Below, piece after piece: positions 8,127 to 17,739 of a stretch of 64,000 nt of DNA (position 1 is the stretch's first letter; every line of letters begins with the position of its first letter). The DNA is from Oerskovia flava. GTDB taxonomy: Bacteria > Actinomycetota > Actinomycetes > Actinomycetales > Cellulomonadaceae. The stretch lies in the NCBI RefSeq assembly GCF_026163685.1, contig NZ_JAOXSR010000009.1, positions 1-64,000 of the forward strand, read 5' to 3'. The notes under the pieces were generated by a model. It was not told where the DNA came from and ran no database searches. It worked only from the letters and a program-made list of their open reading frames with translations. A program made the translations under genes and the position numbers.

Positions 8127-9110
8127 TCACGCCGCGTCGAGCCGTGCTCGGACGTCGGGGTCGAGGTCGAGGTCGACGGCGCCGAGGAGCTCGTCGAGCT
8201 GCTCGACGGTGCTCGGACCGATCACCGGGATCACGGGGTGGTCGCCGCCGAGGAGCCATGCGAGGACGACCTGGTTCGGCGTCGCGCCGACCTGGCCTGC
8301 CACCTCGTGGAGCGTGCGGATGCGCTCACGCGTGGTGGGGTGGTCGAACCCGTCCCACAGCGGCTTGTCCCGCCGCACGTACGCACCCTGAAGGATCGGG
8401 GAGTACGCGACGACGGCAAGCGGTGGCCGCTCCGGCATCCCGGTCGACGCCGCGTAGTCGAGCAGCTCGTACGACGCCCAGTTGTGCCGCCCCGGCTCGG
8501 GTGTCGGATAGACGTACGTGAGGTTCTGCTGGACGAGCCCGTAGGGCGCGATCCCCTGCCGGGACGCTTCCTCGCGTGCCTCGACGACACGCCACAGGGC
8601 CACGTTGGAGATGCCCGTGATCCCGACGGCACCCTCGGCCTGGAGCTTGCCGTACGCCCCGATCGTCTCGGCGAGCGGGGTGTCGAGGTCGTCGACGTGC
8701 CCGTACAGCACGTCGAGGTGGTCCACGCCGAGATGACGCAGGCTCTCGTGGGCCTCGTACGCGACGACTCGCGGGTCAAGACCCTGGAAGTTCGTCGGCT
8801 CGACGTTCTGCAGAGGGAGCGCCGGGTCCTTCTTCGCCGCGCCGAGCTTCGTCGCGAGGCGGACCTGGTCACGGACGCCGCGGTTCGCGAGCCAGCGACC
8901 CAGCAGGTCCTCGCTGTCGCGTCCGTGGCCACCTTGCCAGTAGCTGTAGTTGTTCGCCGTGTCCAGGAACGTCCCACCGGCTTCCAGGTAGCGATCGAGG
9001 ACGGCGAACGACGTGTCCTCGTCGACCTGCGTGCCCATGTTCATCGTGCCGAGGCACAGCGTCGACACGTCGAAGGTGGTCCGGCCGTCGCCGATGGTGC
9101 GGTAGCGCAT
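8127..9110 (-). CDS. Aldo/keto reductase
   Basis: This is a 327-residue NADPH-dependent (beta/alpha)8-barrel oxidoreductase. Catalytic tetrad elements are visible: Asp and Tyr in FLDTANNYSYW, Lys in RLATKLGA, and His in VLYGHVDD. A C-terminal nucleotide-binding segment with IPVIGPSTVEQLDE is present. The start at 9110 is chosen because GGGAGAGCACC precedes the ATG; an upstream ATG at 9152 lacks such a site. It is divergent from the MocR regulator gene with an 80-bp shared control region, so that regulator may act on it. The substrate is unknown. Confidence 0.88.
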   Translation of the reverse strand: MRYRTIGDGRTTFDVSTLCLGTMNMGTQVDEDTSFAVLDRYLEAGGTFLDTANNYSYWQGGHGRDSEDLLGRWLANRGVRDQVRLATKLGAAKKDPALPLQNVEPTNFQGLDPRVVAYEAHESLRHLGVDHLDVLYGHVDDLDTPLAETIGAYGKLQAEGAVGITGISNVALWRVVEAREEASRQGIAPYGLVQQNLTYVYPTPEPGRHNWASYELLDYAASTGMPERPPLAVVAYSPILQGAYVRRDKPLWDGFDHPTTRERIRTLHEVAGQVGATPNQVVLAWLLGGDHPVIPVIGPSTVEQLDELLGAVDLDLDPDVRARLDAA

Positions 9111-9190
9111 GGTGCTCTCCCTGATCGTGCGGGTCATGATGGCGTCGTCCACGCTACGAACTCATCGGCCTGGGTGTACGGTCCGATTCC

Positions 9191-10669
9191 ATGGCAGCGG
9201 AGCAGACCAATCCGTCAGTCCTCGGTCCTCCGACGACGCTCGCCTGGGAGGCGCTGCTCGACCTCGGCACCGGCTCGGGCTCGCGCGTCGCGCGGCTCGA
9301 GCACGCCGTCCGCGACGCCGTGCGCGCGGGCCGGGCGCCCGTCGGCGCGGCCCTCCCGCCGAGCCGACAGCTCGCGGAGACGCTCGGCGTCTCCCGCTGG
9401 GTCGTCACCGAGGCCTACGGCCAGCTCGTCGCGGAGGGCGTCCTGGAGGCGCGCACCGGTTCGGCGACGCGTGTGGCCGCCTCTGCGTCGCCACGTGCCG
9501 CTGCGTCGCGGACCGTCGCCGGTGCGCCACCTGGCAGCGAGGCACGCGTCGCCCCTCGCCTGCCGTACGACCTCGCGCCCGGAGTGCCCGACCTTCGGCA
9601 CGTCCCGCGCGACGCCTGGCTGCGTGCAGCCCGCGAGGCGCTCTCGACGGCGTCGAACGACGATCTCGATGCACCAGCACGGAGCGGCCACCCCCGGGCG
9701 CGCGCCGCGATCGCGGGGCACCTGCACCGGGCACGGGTCGTCGCGGGCGGGCACGAGGCCGTCGTCGTCACGCACGGCGCGACCGACGGGATGGCGCGCG
9801 TGGCTGCCGCACTCGCCGCGGACGGGCACACGCACCTGCTCGTCGAGAACCCGAGCTGGCCGGTGCTGCGCGACGTCGCGGCGCGGGCCGGGCTCGTGCC
9901 CGTCCCGGTGCCAGTCGACGCCGACGGGGTCGACACCGCGGCGCTGGTCGCCGCCTCTCGCCGGACAGGGGCACGGGTCGCTCTGCTCACGCCGGCACAC
10001 CAGTTCCCCACCGGGACGGCTCTCGCTCCCGCGCGGCGCGAGGCCGTCGTCGCCTGGGCGCGAGAGGTAGACGGCCTCGTCGTCGAGGACGACTACGACG
10101 CCGAGTTCCGCTACGACCGACGCCCCGTCGCCGCGCTCCAGGGACTCGCGCCGGACCGCGTCGTGCTGCTCGGCTCGATCAGCAAGACCCTGTCCCCGGC
10201 TTTCGGCCTCGGGTGGATGGTCGTCCCGCCGCGCTGGCGCGAGGCCGTGGCGCGCGAGCACGGGCCGACGTCGGGACCGTCCGTCGTCGAGCAGCTCACC
10301 TTCGCGCGGCTCGTCGGGTCAGGCGCGTACGACCGGCACCTGCGCGCGGCCCGCGGGCGCTACCGACGCCGCCGCGACGCGCTGCTCGCAGCCCTCGCCC
10401 ACGAGCTGCCCGCAGCGGGGGTACGCGGCATCGCCGCCGGCATGCATGCGCTGCTCCACCTGGGAGACGAGGCGCCCGACGCCGCGCACGTCGTGCCGGA
10501 GGCCGCGGCGCGCGCGGTGGCTGTCGTGGACCTGCGCCGCTACCAGGCTCACCCCGTCGCGCTCTCGACGACGATCGTCCTCGGGTATGGCAACCTCGCC
10601 GACGCGCGGGTGGCCGAGGCGGTGCGACGGCTCGCCGACGCCGTGCGCGCGGCCGGGACGTCGCGTTGA
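9191..10669 (+). CDS. MocR/PdxR-type GntR regulator with aminotransferase domain
   Basis: This 492-residue PLP-binding regulator has an N-terminal GntR winged helix at about residues 35-95 (PSRQLAETLGVSRWVVTEAY), a linker, then a class I aminotransferase fold. The PLP lysine lies in LLGSISKTLSPAFGLGW. VVEDDYDAEFRYDRRP carries the conserved cofactor-binding aspartate and tyrosine. MocR proteins control vitamin B6, GABA, taurine or polyamine genes. The divergent aldo/keto reductase is the obvious candidate target, because pyridoxal reductases of that superfamily exist, but this is inference. Confidence 0.88.
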   Translation: MAAEQTNPSVLGPPTTLAWEALLDLGTGSGSRVARLEHAVRDAVRAGRAPVGAALPPSRQLAETLGVSRWVVTEAYGQLVAEGVLEARTGSATRVAASASPRAAASRTVAGAPPGSEARVAPRLPYDLAPGVPDLRHVPRDAWLRAAREALSTASNDDLDAPARSGHPRARAAIAGHLHRARVVAGGHEAVVVTHGATDGMARVAAALAADGHTHLLVENPSWPVLRDVAARAGLVPVPVPVDADGVDTAALVAASRRTGARVALLTPAHQFPTGTALAPARREAVVAWAREVDGLVVEDDYDAEFRYDRRPVAALQGLAPDRVVLLGSISKTLSPAFGLGWMVVPPRWREAVAREHGPTSGPSVVEQLTFARLVGSGAYDRHLRAARGRYRRRRDALLAALAHELPAAGVRGIAAGMHALLHLGDEAPDAAHVVPEAAARAVAVVDLRRYQAHPVALSTTIVLGYGNLADARVAEAVRRLADAVRAAGTSR

Positions 10670-10714
10670 CACATCACCGACCGCAAGCACCACGCGCGAC
10701 ACCCCTGACGGTCG

Positions 10715-11290
10715 TCAGGCGAGCAGGTCGAGCGCCGCGTCGAGGTTCGCGAGCGCCTGCGGATGGTCGACGCGGGTGAGGAGCAGCGCGGAGACGAGGA
10801 GCGCGGTGCACAGGTCGGCGACGCGGTCGTGCTCGGCGGCGGAGCGGTCCGGGAAGTGCGCGACGACGCCGGCGCGGACCGCGGTGCGCAGCTCTGCCCG
10901 GTAGGCGGCGACGGTCTCGCGCACGACGGGGTCCTTGCCGATCGGTGCACCTGCCGCGTTGATGAGCAGGCAGCCGCTCTCGGCCTGGACGGTCCCGGGG
11001 GAGGCGAGCGCGGCACGGAGGCCGGCGAAGTAGTCGATGACCGCGTCGGGTGCGACGTCAGGAGCCGTGAGCGCGGCGAGGCGGGGGCGGACGACCTCGT
11101 CGAGGTAGCTCGTCACGGCGGCGTCGAAGAGCCCGCGCTTGCTGCCGAAGGCGTGGTAGAGGCTGGACCGGCGCAGGCCGGTCGACACCTCGAGGCGTGG
11201 CATCGACGCGTCCTCGTACCCGTGCTCCCAGAAGGTCGCGCGCGCCGCGCGCACGACGTCCGCCGTGTCGAACGTCTGAGGCCTGCCCAT
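10715..11290 (-). CDS. TetR-family repressor
   Basis: This is a 191-residue repressor. Its N-terminal HTH spans about residues 10-55 (ARATFWEHGYEDASM, then LRRSSLYHAFGSKRGLF), followed by an all-helical ligand-binding domain. The start at 11290 is preceded by GGAGGAGCG; the upstream ATG at 11305 overlaps that site and is rejected. It is divergent from a DUF1304 gene and a medium-chain reductase gene, with palindromes in between, so autoregulation and control of the divergent pair are likely. Confidence 0.88.
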   Translation of the reverse strand: MGRPQTFDTADVVRAARATFWEHGYEDASMPRLEVSTGLRRSSLYHAFGSKRGLFDAAVTSYLDEVVRPRLAALTAPDVAPDAVIDYFAGLRAALASPGTVQAESGCLLINAAGAPIGKDPVVRETVAAYRAELRTAVRAGVVAHFPDRSAAEHDRVADLCTALLVSALLLTRVDHPQALANLDAALDLLA

Positions 11291-11314
11291 CCACGCTCCT
11301 CCCACAATTTTTGT

Positions 11315-11352
11315 GAACCGTGCGGTCCAGTATATGTTGTGGAACGATCGTT
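11315..11352. promoter_or_regulatory. Candidate TetR operator region
   Basis: Two palindromes lie between the divergent TetR and DUF1304 genes: GAACCGTGCGGTCC (11315-11328, one mismatch between arms) and AACGATCGTT (11343-11352, perfect). Both are well placed to block either promoter. Which one is the operator cannot be told from sequence. Confidence 0.45.
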
Positions 11353-11397
11353 ACAGAAAAGGTCGGAGCCGCCGACCCCAGACGAAGGAGCAGCCGG

Positions 11398-11784
11398 ATG
11401 ATCGCCGTCGGACTCGTGATCGCTGCCGCCGCCGCGGCACTGCACGTCGTCATCTTCTACCTGGAGTCCGTGGCGTGGACGAGCCCACGGGCTCGCGCGA
11501 CGTTCGGCACGACCCACGAGGAGGCCGAGGCCACCCGTTCGCTCGCGTTCAACCAGGGCTTCTACAACCTGTTCCTCGCGATCGCGACCGTGCTCGGCAT
11601 CGTCCTGCACCTGGCAGGCGAGCAGACCGTCGGGATCACCCTGGTGCTCACCGGCACCGGGTCGATGCTCGCCGCCGCGCTCGTGCTGCTCCTGTCCTCG
11701 CGCGCGCACCGCGCCGCCGCGATCAAGCAGGGCATGCTGCCGCTGCTCGCCGTCCTGGCGACCGTGGCCGGGCTGGTCCTCTGA
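11398..11784 (+). CDS. DUF1304 membrane protein
   Basis: This is a 128-residue integral membrane protein with four predicted hydrophobic segments, starting MIAVGLVIAAAAAALHVVIF. FYLESVAW and FNQGFYNLFLA are the conserved DUF1304 signatures. AAGGAG lies 7 bp before the ATG. Its function is unknown in all organisms I know of. It is transcribed with the downstream reductase gene and divergent from a TetR repressor, an arrangement typical of small stress- or solvent-responsive pairs. Confidence 0.85.
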   Translation: MIAVGLVIAAAAAALHVVIFYLESVAWTSPRARATFGTTHEEAEATRSLAFNQGFYNLFLAIATVLGIVLHLAGEQTVGITLVLTGTGSMLAAALVLLLSSRAHRAAAIKQGMLPLLAVLATVAGLVL

Positions 11785-11867
11785 CCGAGCGACCCGCACC
11801 CCGCACCACCCCGCGTCCTACCCGACGCACCACCCCACCCGCACCCCGCACCCCCGGAGGTCCCCGC

Positions 11868-12893
11868 ATGTCGTCCGCCCTCAGCACGCAGGTCCAGCTC
11901 GTCGCCCGTCCCGAGGGCTGGCCGACCTCCGACGACTTCCGTACCGTCACCGTCGAGTACGGCGACCTCGCCCCGGGCCAGGTGCGCGTGGTCAACGAGT
12001 TCGTGTCCGTCGACCCGTACATGCGCGGCCGCATGAACGACGTGAAGAGCTACACCCCGCCCTTCGCCCTCGGCGAGACCATGACCGGCGGCGCCGTGGG
12101 ACGCGTGGTCGAGACGACGGTCGACGAGCTGCCCGTCGGGGCGCTCGTGCTGCACCAGCACGGCTGGCGGGACGTCGTGCAGGAGGACGCCGCCGGGTTC
12201 CGCGTGGCGCCCGAGATCCCGGGCCACCCGTCGTCGGTCCACCTGGGGATCTTCGGCCTCACCGGCCTCACCGCCTATGTCGGCCTCACCGCGATCGCCG
12301 GCATGAAGCCCGGCGACACGGTCCTCGTCTCCGGTGCCGCGGGCGCCGTCGGGACCGCGGCCGGGCAGATCGCGCGCCTGCTGGGCGCGGCGCGCGTCGT
12401 CGGGTCCGCCGGTGGACCGCGCAAGGTCGAGCTGCTCACGGAGCGCTACGGCTACGACGCCGCCCTCGACTACAAGGCCGCCCCCGTGCGCACGCAGCTC
12501 CCCGCGCTCGTCCCGGACGGTGTCGACGTGTTCTTCGACAACGTCGGCGGCGACCACCTGGAGGCGGCCCTCGACGTCATGAACGACGGCGGCCGCGTCG
12601 CCCTGTGCGGGGCCATCGCCGCGTACAACGCGACCGACCGCGCGCCGGGGCCGGACAACCTGGGGAACCTCATCACCCGCGGGCTGACCCTGCAGGGGTT
12701 CACGCTCGGAGGCTACCTCGGGCTCGCCGCGGAGTTCCGCGAGCACATGTCCGGCTGGTTCGCCGAGGGGAAGATCGCCTACGACGAGACCGTCGTCGAC
12801 GGCATCGACCACACGGTCGACGCGTTCCTGGACATGATGCGCGGCGCCAACGTCGGGAAGATGGTCGTGCGCGTGGGGACGCCCGCCCGGTAG
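11868..12893 (+). CDS. NADPH-dependent medium-chain reductase (curcumin reductase/PTGR family)
   Basis: This 341-residue zinc-independent MDR oxidoreductase reduces alkenal or enone double bonds with NADPH. Family marks include EFVSVDPYMRGRM near the N terminus, the Rossmann motif VLVSGAAGAVGTAAGQIA, and VDVFFDNVGGDHLEAAL. GGAGG stands 7 bp before the ATG. The 83-bp gap after the DUF1304 gene is a cytosine-rich stretch with short CACCCC repeats and no gene. It is probably co-transcribed with the DUF1304 gene and repressed by the TetR protein. Confidence 0.9.
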   Translation: MSSALSTQVQLVARPEGWPTSDDFRTVTVEYGDLAPGQVRVVNEFVSVDPYMRGRMNDVKSYTPPFALGETMTGGAVGRVVETTVDELPVGALVLHQHGWRDVVQEDAAGFRVAPEIPGHPSSVHLGIFGLTGLTAYVGLTAIAGMKPGDTVLVSGAAGAVGTAAGQIARLLGAARVVGSAGGPRKVELLTERYGYDAALDYKAAPVRTQLPALVPDGVDVFFDNVGGDHLEAALDVMNDGGRVALCGAIAAYNATDRAPGPDNLGNLITRGLTLQGFTLGGYLGLAAEFREHMSGWFAEGKIAYDETVVDGIDHTVDAFLDMMRGANVGKMVVRVGTPAR

Positions 12894-12900
12894 CCCCGGG

Positions 12901-15900
12901 TCACAACCGCTCGGCGAGCAGCTCCACGAGCGCCTTGCCCTGCACCCCGGCGAGCTGGTCCGCCTGCGTGCGGCACGAGTACCCGTCGGCGAGGTAGACG
13001 TCGCCCTCGGCGGCGTCGCGCAGCGCGGGCAGCAGCGCGTTCTCCGCGACGGCGACCGACACGTCGTAGTGACCCTTCTGCATCCCGAAGTTCCCGGCGA
13101 GCCCGCAGCACCCCGCGAGCACCTCGATCCGCGCACCGGCGTCCTTGAGCAGCCGCTCGTCCGCGCGGAAGCCCATGACCGAGTGCTGGTGGCAGTGCGG
13201 CTGGACGACGGCGGTCACGTCGGACAGGTCCGGCAGGGTCCAGCCGCTGCGGGTGTCGGGTGCGGTGTCCACCGACGTGAGCAGCTCGGCGAGCGTGCGG
13301 GTCGCCGCCGCGACGGCCTTCGCGCGCGGGTCGTCGGGGAACAGGTCGAGCAGGTCGGAGCGCAGCACGGCCGTGCAGGAGGGTTCCAGCCCCATGATGG
13401 GGATGCCGTTCACGGCGTACGGGCCCAGCACGGACAGGAGCTTCTCCAGCCGCTTGCGCGCCCCGTCGAGCTGGCCCGTGCTGATCCACGTCAGCCCGCA
13501 GCACGCCTGCTCGTCGGGTACGACGACGTCGTAGCCCGCGGCTGTGAGGACCTTGACCGCGGCCTGCGGGACGCTCGGCGACAGCGCGTCGCTGAACGAG
13601 TCCGTCCACAGCACGACCCGGGGCCGCGGGGCAGCGCCCGGCGGGCGACCGGGCTGCTGCCCGAGCGCCAGCCCGGGCACCCCCTGCGTGGCACCGCCGC
13701 GCTTCCACCAGGTGCGGAACGGCACCTCGGCGAACGCCGGCACCTCGCGGCGGGTGTCCATCCCGCCGAGCGCGAGGACGAGCCGCGCGATCGGACGCAC
13801 GCCCAGGAGCTTGTTGACGAACCGCGGCATCGTGCCCGCGAGGCGCGCCCAGCGCGGGAGCCAGCCCAGGGCGTAGTGGTCGACGGGGCGCAGCTTCCCC
13901 TTGTACGTGCGGTGCAGCACCTCGGACTTGTACTGCGCCATGTCGACGCCCGCGGGGCAGTCGCTCGAGCACGCCTTGCAGGACAGGCACAGGTCGAGCG
14001 ACTCCCGCACCTCCGGCGCCGTGAGCCCACCGACGAGCGTGCCGTTGACGGCCTCCTGCAGGACGCGCGCGCGGCCACGCGTGACGTCCTTCTCGTCCTT
14101 CGTCGCCTGGTACGACGGGCACATGAAGCCACCCGACGCACTCGTGTCCGCGCGGCACTTGCCCACGCCCACGCAGCGGTGCACGGCCTTGGTGAGGTCG
14201 CCGTCGTCGTGCGCGAACGAGAACCCGGTGAAGCCCGCCCGCTTGCTGATGCCCTTGGCGTCGGCGCCGACCTTCGCGAGGACGGGGCGGGCCTGGGGCC
14301 GGCGCAGGTCCTCGTCGATCGCGCTCGGACGTACCACGATCCCCGGGTTCATCACGTCCTCGGGGTCGAACAGCGCCTTGAACCGCTCCATGAGCGCGAT
14401 CGCGTCCGCCGAGTACATCAGCGGCAGCAGCTCGGAGCGCGCCCGGCCGTCGCCGTGCTCCCCCGACATCGAGCCCCCGTACTTCGCGACCAGCGTCGCG
14501 GCGTCCGTCATGAACGTGCGCAGCACCGACCCGGACGTCTCGAGCGGGATGTCGATGCGCAGGTGGATGCAGCCGTCGCCGAAGTGCCCGTACGGCAGGC
14601 CGTCGACGCCGTAGCGCGCCATGAGCGCGTCGAGGTCGCGCAGGTAGGCGCCCAGCCGTGCGGGCGGCACCGCGGAGTCCTCCCAGCCCGGCCACGCCTG
14701 CTTGCCGGCGGGCGTGCGCCCGGCCAGCCCCGCGCCGTCGGCCCGGATCTGCCACATGGCCGTGGCCTCGGGGCCCGCGGGCAGGATGATCGTCGCCTCG
14801 CTGCCCGACGCCGCCACGATCGCCTCGGCGTTCGCCTGCGCCTCGGCAGGGGTCTGCCCGCCGACCTCCACCATCAGCCAGCCCGCGCCCGGGGGCAGCG
14901 GCGGGACCGACGCCTCCCCGCGGTGGCGACGGACGACGTCGACCAGGCGAGCGTCGAGGCCCTCGATCGCGAACGGGTGCAGGTCGAGCAGGGCGGGGAC
15001 GTCGTCGGCCGCGCTCGGCATGTCCGGGTAGCCCAGCACCACGAGCGTCGGCTTCGAGGGCATCGGCACGAGCCGGACCGTCGCGCCGAGGATCGTCACG
15101 AGCGACCCCTCGGTGCCCACGAGCGCCTTCGCGAGGTCCGAGCCGTTCTCCGGGAGGAGGTGCTCGAGCGAGTAGCCCGAGACCTGCCGGCCGAACCGGC
15201 CGAACTCCGTGCGGATCAGCGCGAGGTTGTCGCGCACGAGGTCGGCGAGGCCCGGCACGTCCGCGAACGTCGGGTCGCCCGAGCGGGCCGTGAAGCGCCG
15301 CCCGGTGCCGTCCACGACGTCGAGGTCCACGACGTTGTCGGCCGTGCGGCCGAACGCGACCGCGTGCGGGCCGCACGCGTTGTTGCCGATCATGCCGCCG
15401 AGGGTGGCCCGGTTCTGCGTCGAGGGGTCCGGCCCGAACCGCAGCCCGTGCGGCGCGGCCTGCGCCTGCAACGACGACATGACCACACCCGGCTCGATGC
15501 GCGCCGTGCGCGCCTGCGGGTCGATCCGGCGCACCCGGTGCACGTGCTGGGAGAAGTCGAGGACCACACCCGTCCCGATGGAGTTCCCCGCGATCGACGT
15601 CCCGGCGCCGCGCGCGGTGATCGGGACCTTCAGCTCACGGGCCACGTCCAGGGCCGCGATCGCGTCGTCGGTGTCCTTGGGGAAGACGACGACCTCCGGG
15701 ACCACCCGGTAGTTCGAGGCGTCCGTCGAGTACTCGGCGCGGCGCCGCACCGAGGAGTCGACCTCGCCGCGCGTCACGGTCCGCAGCGCCCGGGCGAGCG
15801 CGTCCCGGGCCGCGTCGGCGGCGCGCTCGGCCTCTCGCTTCGCCGCGGAGCGCTCCTCCTCCGCACGGGCGTCCCGCTCCTGCGCCTCGGTCGGTGCGGG

Positions 15901-15930
15901 CGCTCCGGTGGTCTCGGGTTCAGCTGACAC
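12901..15930 (-). CDS. FAD- and Fe-S-binding D-2-hydroxyacid dehydrogenase (YdiJ-like)
   Basis: This is a 1009-residue two-domain enzyme. The N-terminal half is a PCMH-type FAD domain (PITARGAGTSIAGNSIGTGV; GGMIGNNACGPHAV) with an FAD-oxidase C-terminal domain (PYGHFGDGCIHLRI; GSMSGEHGDG). The C-terminal half has two Fe-S motifs (CVGVGKC with downstream CP; CLSCKACSSDCP) and two CCG repeats (CCGLTW; CCGLAGNFG). This matches full-length YdiJ-type dehydrogenases, which oxidise D-lactate or D-2-hydroxyglutarate. The start GTG at 15930 places an Ala/Glu-rich coiled segment before the FAD domain. No Shine-Dalgarno is evident, so the start is approximate. Confidence 0.88.
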   Translation of the reverse strand: MSAEPETTGAPAPTEAQERDARAEEERSAAKREAERAADAARDALARALRTVTRGEVDSSVRRRAEYSTDASNYRVVPEVVVFPKDTDDAIAALDVARELKVPITARGAGTSIAGNSIGTGVVLDFSQHVHRVRRIDPQARTARIEPGVVMSSLQAQAAPHGLRFGPDPSTQNRATLGGMIGNNACGPHAVAFGRTADNVVDLDVVDGTGRRFTARSGDPTFADVPGLADLVRDNLALIRTEFGRFGRQVSGYSLEHLLPENGSDLAKALVGTEGSLVTILGATVRLVPMPSKPTLVVLGYPDMPSAADDVPALLDLHPFAIEGLDARLVDVVRRHRGEASVPPLPPGAGWLMVEVGGQTPAEAQANAEAIVAASGSEATIILPAGPEATAMWQIRADGAGLAGRTPAGKQAWPGWEDSAVPPARLGAYLRDLDALMARYGVDGLPYGHFGDGCIHLRIDIPLETSGSVLRTFMTDAATLVAKYGGSMSGEHGDGRARSELLPLMYSADAIALMERFKALFDPEDVMNPGIVVRPSAIDEDLRRPQARPVLAKVGADAKGISKRAGFTGFSFAHDDGDLTKAVHRCVGVGKCRADTSASGGFMCPSYQATKDEKDVTRGRARVLQEAVNGTLVGGLTAPEVRESLDLCLSCKACSSDCPAGVDMAQYKSEVLHRTYKGKLRPVDHYALGWLPRWARLAGTMPRFVNKLLGVRPIARLVLALGGMDTRREVPAFAEVPFRTWWKRGGATQGVPGLALGQQPGRPPGAAPRPRVVLWTDSFSDALSPSVPQAAVKVLTAAGYDVVVPDEQACCGLTWISTGQLDGARKRLEKLLSVLGPYAVNGIPIMGLEPSCTAVLRSDLLDLFPDDPRAKAVAAATRTLAELLTSVDTAPDTRSGWTLPDLSDVTAVVQPHCHQHSVMGFRADERLLKDAGARIEVLAGCCGLAGNFGMQKGHYDVSVAVAENALLPALRDAAEGDVYLADGYSCRTQADQLAGVQGKALVELLAERL

Positions 15931-16116
15931 GTCCGCGATTCTCGCATCCGCGAGCGCCCTGCTGCAGTCGGGTCCGGCAGGCGTCGGGTCCGGTGCTCGT
16001 CTGCCGGGCGCTTCGTCGCGCGCGCTGCTCGGGGCTGCTGGCAAGGTGGGTGGTGCCGGGCACGGTGCTGCGAGAGCGTGCGGAGGCGATGTGACGGACG
16101 AGGCGAGGGAGAGAGC

Positions 16117-17175
16117 ATGCGCGTGGTGATCGTCGGGGCGAGCGGGAACGTGGGCTCGGCGCTGCTGCGGCGCTTCGCGCTCGACCCGACCGTGACCTCG
16201 GTCGTGGCGGTGGCCAGCCGGGTGCCGCGGGCGGACGGCACGAGCACCGTCGTCCCGCCGTTCGACACCGCGCACTGGGTGCGCTGCGACCTGACGGACC
16301 CGCGCGGGGTGGTCCACGAGCGGCTGACCGAGGCGTTCGCCGGGGCCGATGCCGTCGTGCACCTCGCGTGGGCCCTCAGCCCGAGCCACGACACCGCCCA
16401 CCTGGACCGCGTCAACCTCACCGGGACCCGGCGGGTGGCGCGCGCAGCCGTCGCCGCGGGCGTCCCGCACCTCGTGGTCGCGTCGTGCGCGAGCGTCTAC
16501 TCCCCCGTCGGCCCGCCGGCCGCCCCGCCCGACGACGTCCCCCGCCTCGAGACCTGGCCCACCGAGGGCATCGCGACCTCCGTGCTCAGCCGGTCGAAGG
16601 TCGCGGTCGAGCGCATGCTCGACGAGCTGGAGGAGGACCACCCCGAGCTCGTCGTCACCCGTGTGCGCTCGGCCTTCACGGTCCAGCGGGACGCCGCGAG
16701 CGAGCTCACGCGCCTGCTCTTCGGCCGGCTGCTCGCCGCGCCGCTGCGCCGGTCGGGGCAACTGCCGACGCTCGTGTGGCCCCGTGGCCTGCGGATCCAG
16801 CTCCTGCACGCCGACGACGCGGCCGAGGGGTACCGCCAGATCGTCGTCGGCCGCCACCACGGCGGGTTCAACCTCGCCCACGACGACGTGCTGACCGGCG
16901 CCGACGTCGCGGACGTCGTCGCGGGTGGGAATCTTCGTGAGGTCGCCGCGCCGACCCTCAAGCGCGCGCTGTCCCTCGCGTGGCACGCGCGGGTCGCGCC
17001 GGTCGAGCCGGGCTGGCTCGACGCCGCCATCGGCGTGCCCGTCCTCGACTCCGCCCGCGCGCGGGCACTGCTGCACTGGGAACCCGTGCACGACGCGCGG
17101 TCGGTCCTCGCCGAGATGATCGACGGGCTCGCGCAGGGTGCGGGAACCCAGAGCCCGCCCCTGCTGCCCGGGTGA
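16117..17175 (+). CDS. NAD-dependent epimerase/dehydratase-like protein lacking the catalytic Tyr
   Basis: This is a 352-residue extended-SDR protein. The dinucleotide motif VIVGASGNVGSALL is at residues 4-17. GADAVVHLAWALSPS and VVASCASVYSP follow the usual pattern. The Y-x-x-x-K active site reads L-S-R-S-K (VLSRSKVAVERM), so the catalytic tyrosine is replaced by leucine. It may be a nucleotide-binding protein or use another residue. AGGGAGAG lies just before the ATG. It is divergent from the FAD/Fe-S dehydrogenase gene with about 186 bp between. Confidence 0.8.
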   Translation: MRVVIVGASGNVGSALLRRFALDPTVTSVVAVASRVPRADGTSTVVPPFDTAHWVRCDLTDPRGVVHERLTEAFAGADAVVHLAWALSPSHDTAHLDRVNLTGTRRVARAAVAAGVPHLVVASCASVYSPVGPPAAPPDDVPRLETWPTEGIATSVLSRSKVAVERMLDELEEDHPELVVTRVRSAFTVQRDAASELTRLLFGRLLAAPLRRSGQLPTLVWPRGLRIQLLHADDAAEGYRQIVVGRHHGGFNLAHDDVLTGADVADVVAGGNLREVAAPTLKRALSLAWHARVAPVEPGWLDAAIGVPVLDSARARALLHWEPVHDARSVLAEMIDGLAQGAGTQSPPLLPG

Positions 17176-17253
17176 GCGCCGCAGCCCGGGTGGGCCGCGG
17201 CGTCGGGCAGCAGGAGCGGGCGGGCTCGCTCCGCAGAGCGGGCGCAGACGCCG

Positions 17254-17694
17254 TCAGGACTCGACGGTCGCGTCCAGCGTGATGGTCGTGCCGGTCAGCG
17301 CCTTGGACACCGGGCAGGTGGCCTTCGCCTCCTCGGCCGTCTTCCGGAAGCCCTCGGCGTCGATCCCCTCGACCTCGCCCCGGACCGTCAGTGCGACGGA
17401 CGGGATGTGGAAGCCGCCGGCCGGGTCCGCGGCGAACGTCACGTCGGCCGTCACCTCGAGCGCGACGACCGTCGCACCCGCCCCGCCCAGCAGGGCGCTG
17501 AGCTGCATCGAGTAGCACGACGAGAGCGCGGCGCCGATGAGTTCCTCGGGGCTCGTCACACCGTCGGCGGTCTCCGCCTCGCGACGAGGGAAGGAGACGT
17601 CGAACGTGCCCGTCCCCGAGCTCGTCAGCTCGACCTGACCCGAGCCCTCCGAGACGGAACCATTCCACGCGGTACGTGCGGTACGGACTGCCAT
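17254..17694 (-). CDS. osmC: OsmC-family peroxiredoxin
   Basis: This is a 146-residue OsmC/Ohr-fold protein that reduces organic or inorganic hydroperoxides. The two redox cysteines are in ALSSCYSMQLS and KATCPVSKAL. TSPEELIGAALSSC is the classic signature. A strong GAGGAG precedes the ATG at 17694. It is monocistronic and convergent with the epimerase-like gene. The 78-bp gap between them holds only a weak GC-rich hairpin. Confidence 0.9.
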   Translation of the reverse strand: MAVRTARTAWNGSVSEGSGQVELTSSGTGTFDVSFPRREAETADGVTSPEELIGAALSSCYSMQLSALLGGAGATVVALEVTADVTFAADPAGGFHIPSVALTVRGEVEGIDAEGFRKTAEEAKATCPVSKALTGTTITLDATVES

Positions 17695-17739
17695 GAGTAC
17701 TCCTCGCATCGGGATCTAGAACCCCCCGACCGTAACGCG

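Noticed and set aside
15931-17091. Minus-strand open frame continuing upstream of the FAD/Fe-S gene
   Set aside because: It is a GC-rich shadow of the plus-strand epimerase-like gene with no domain content.
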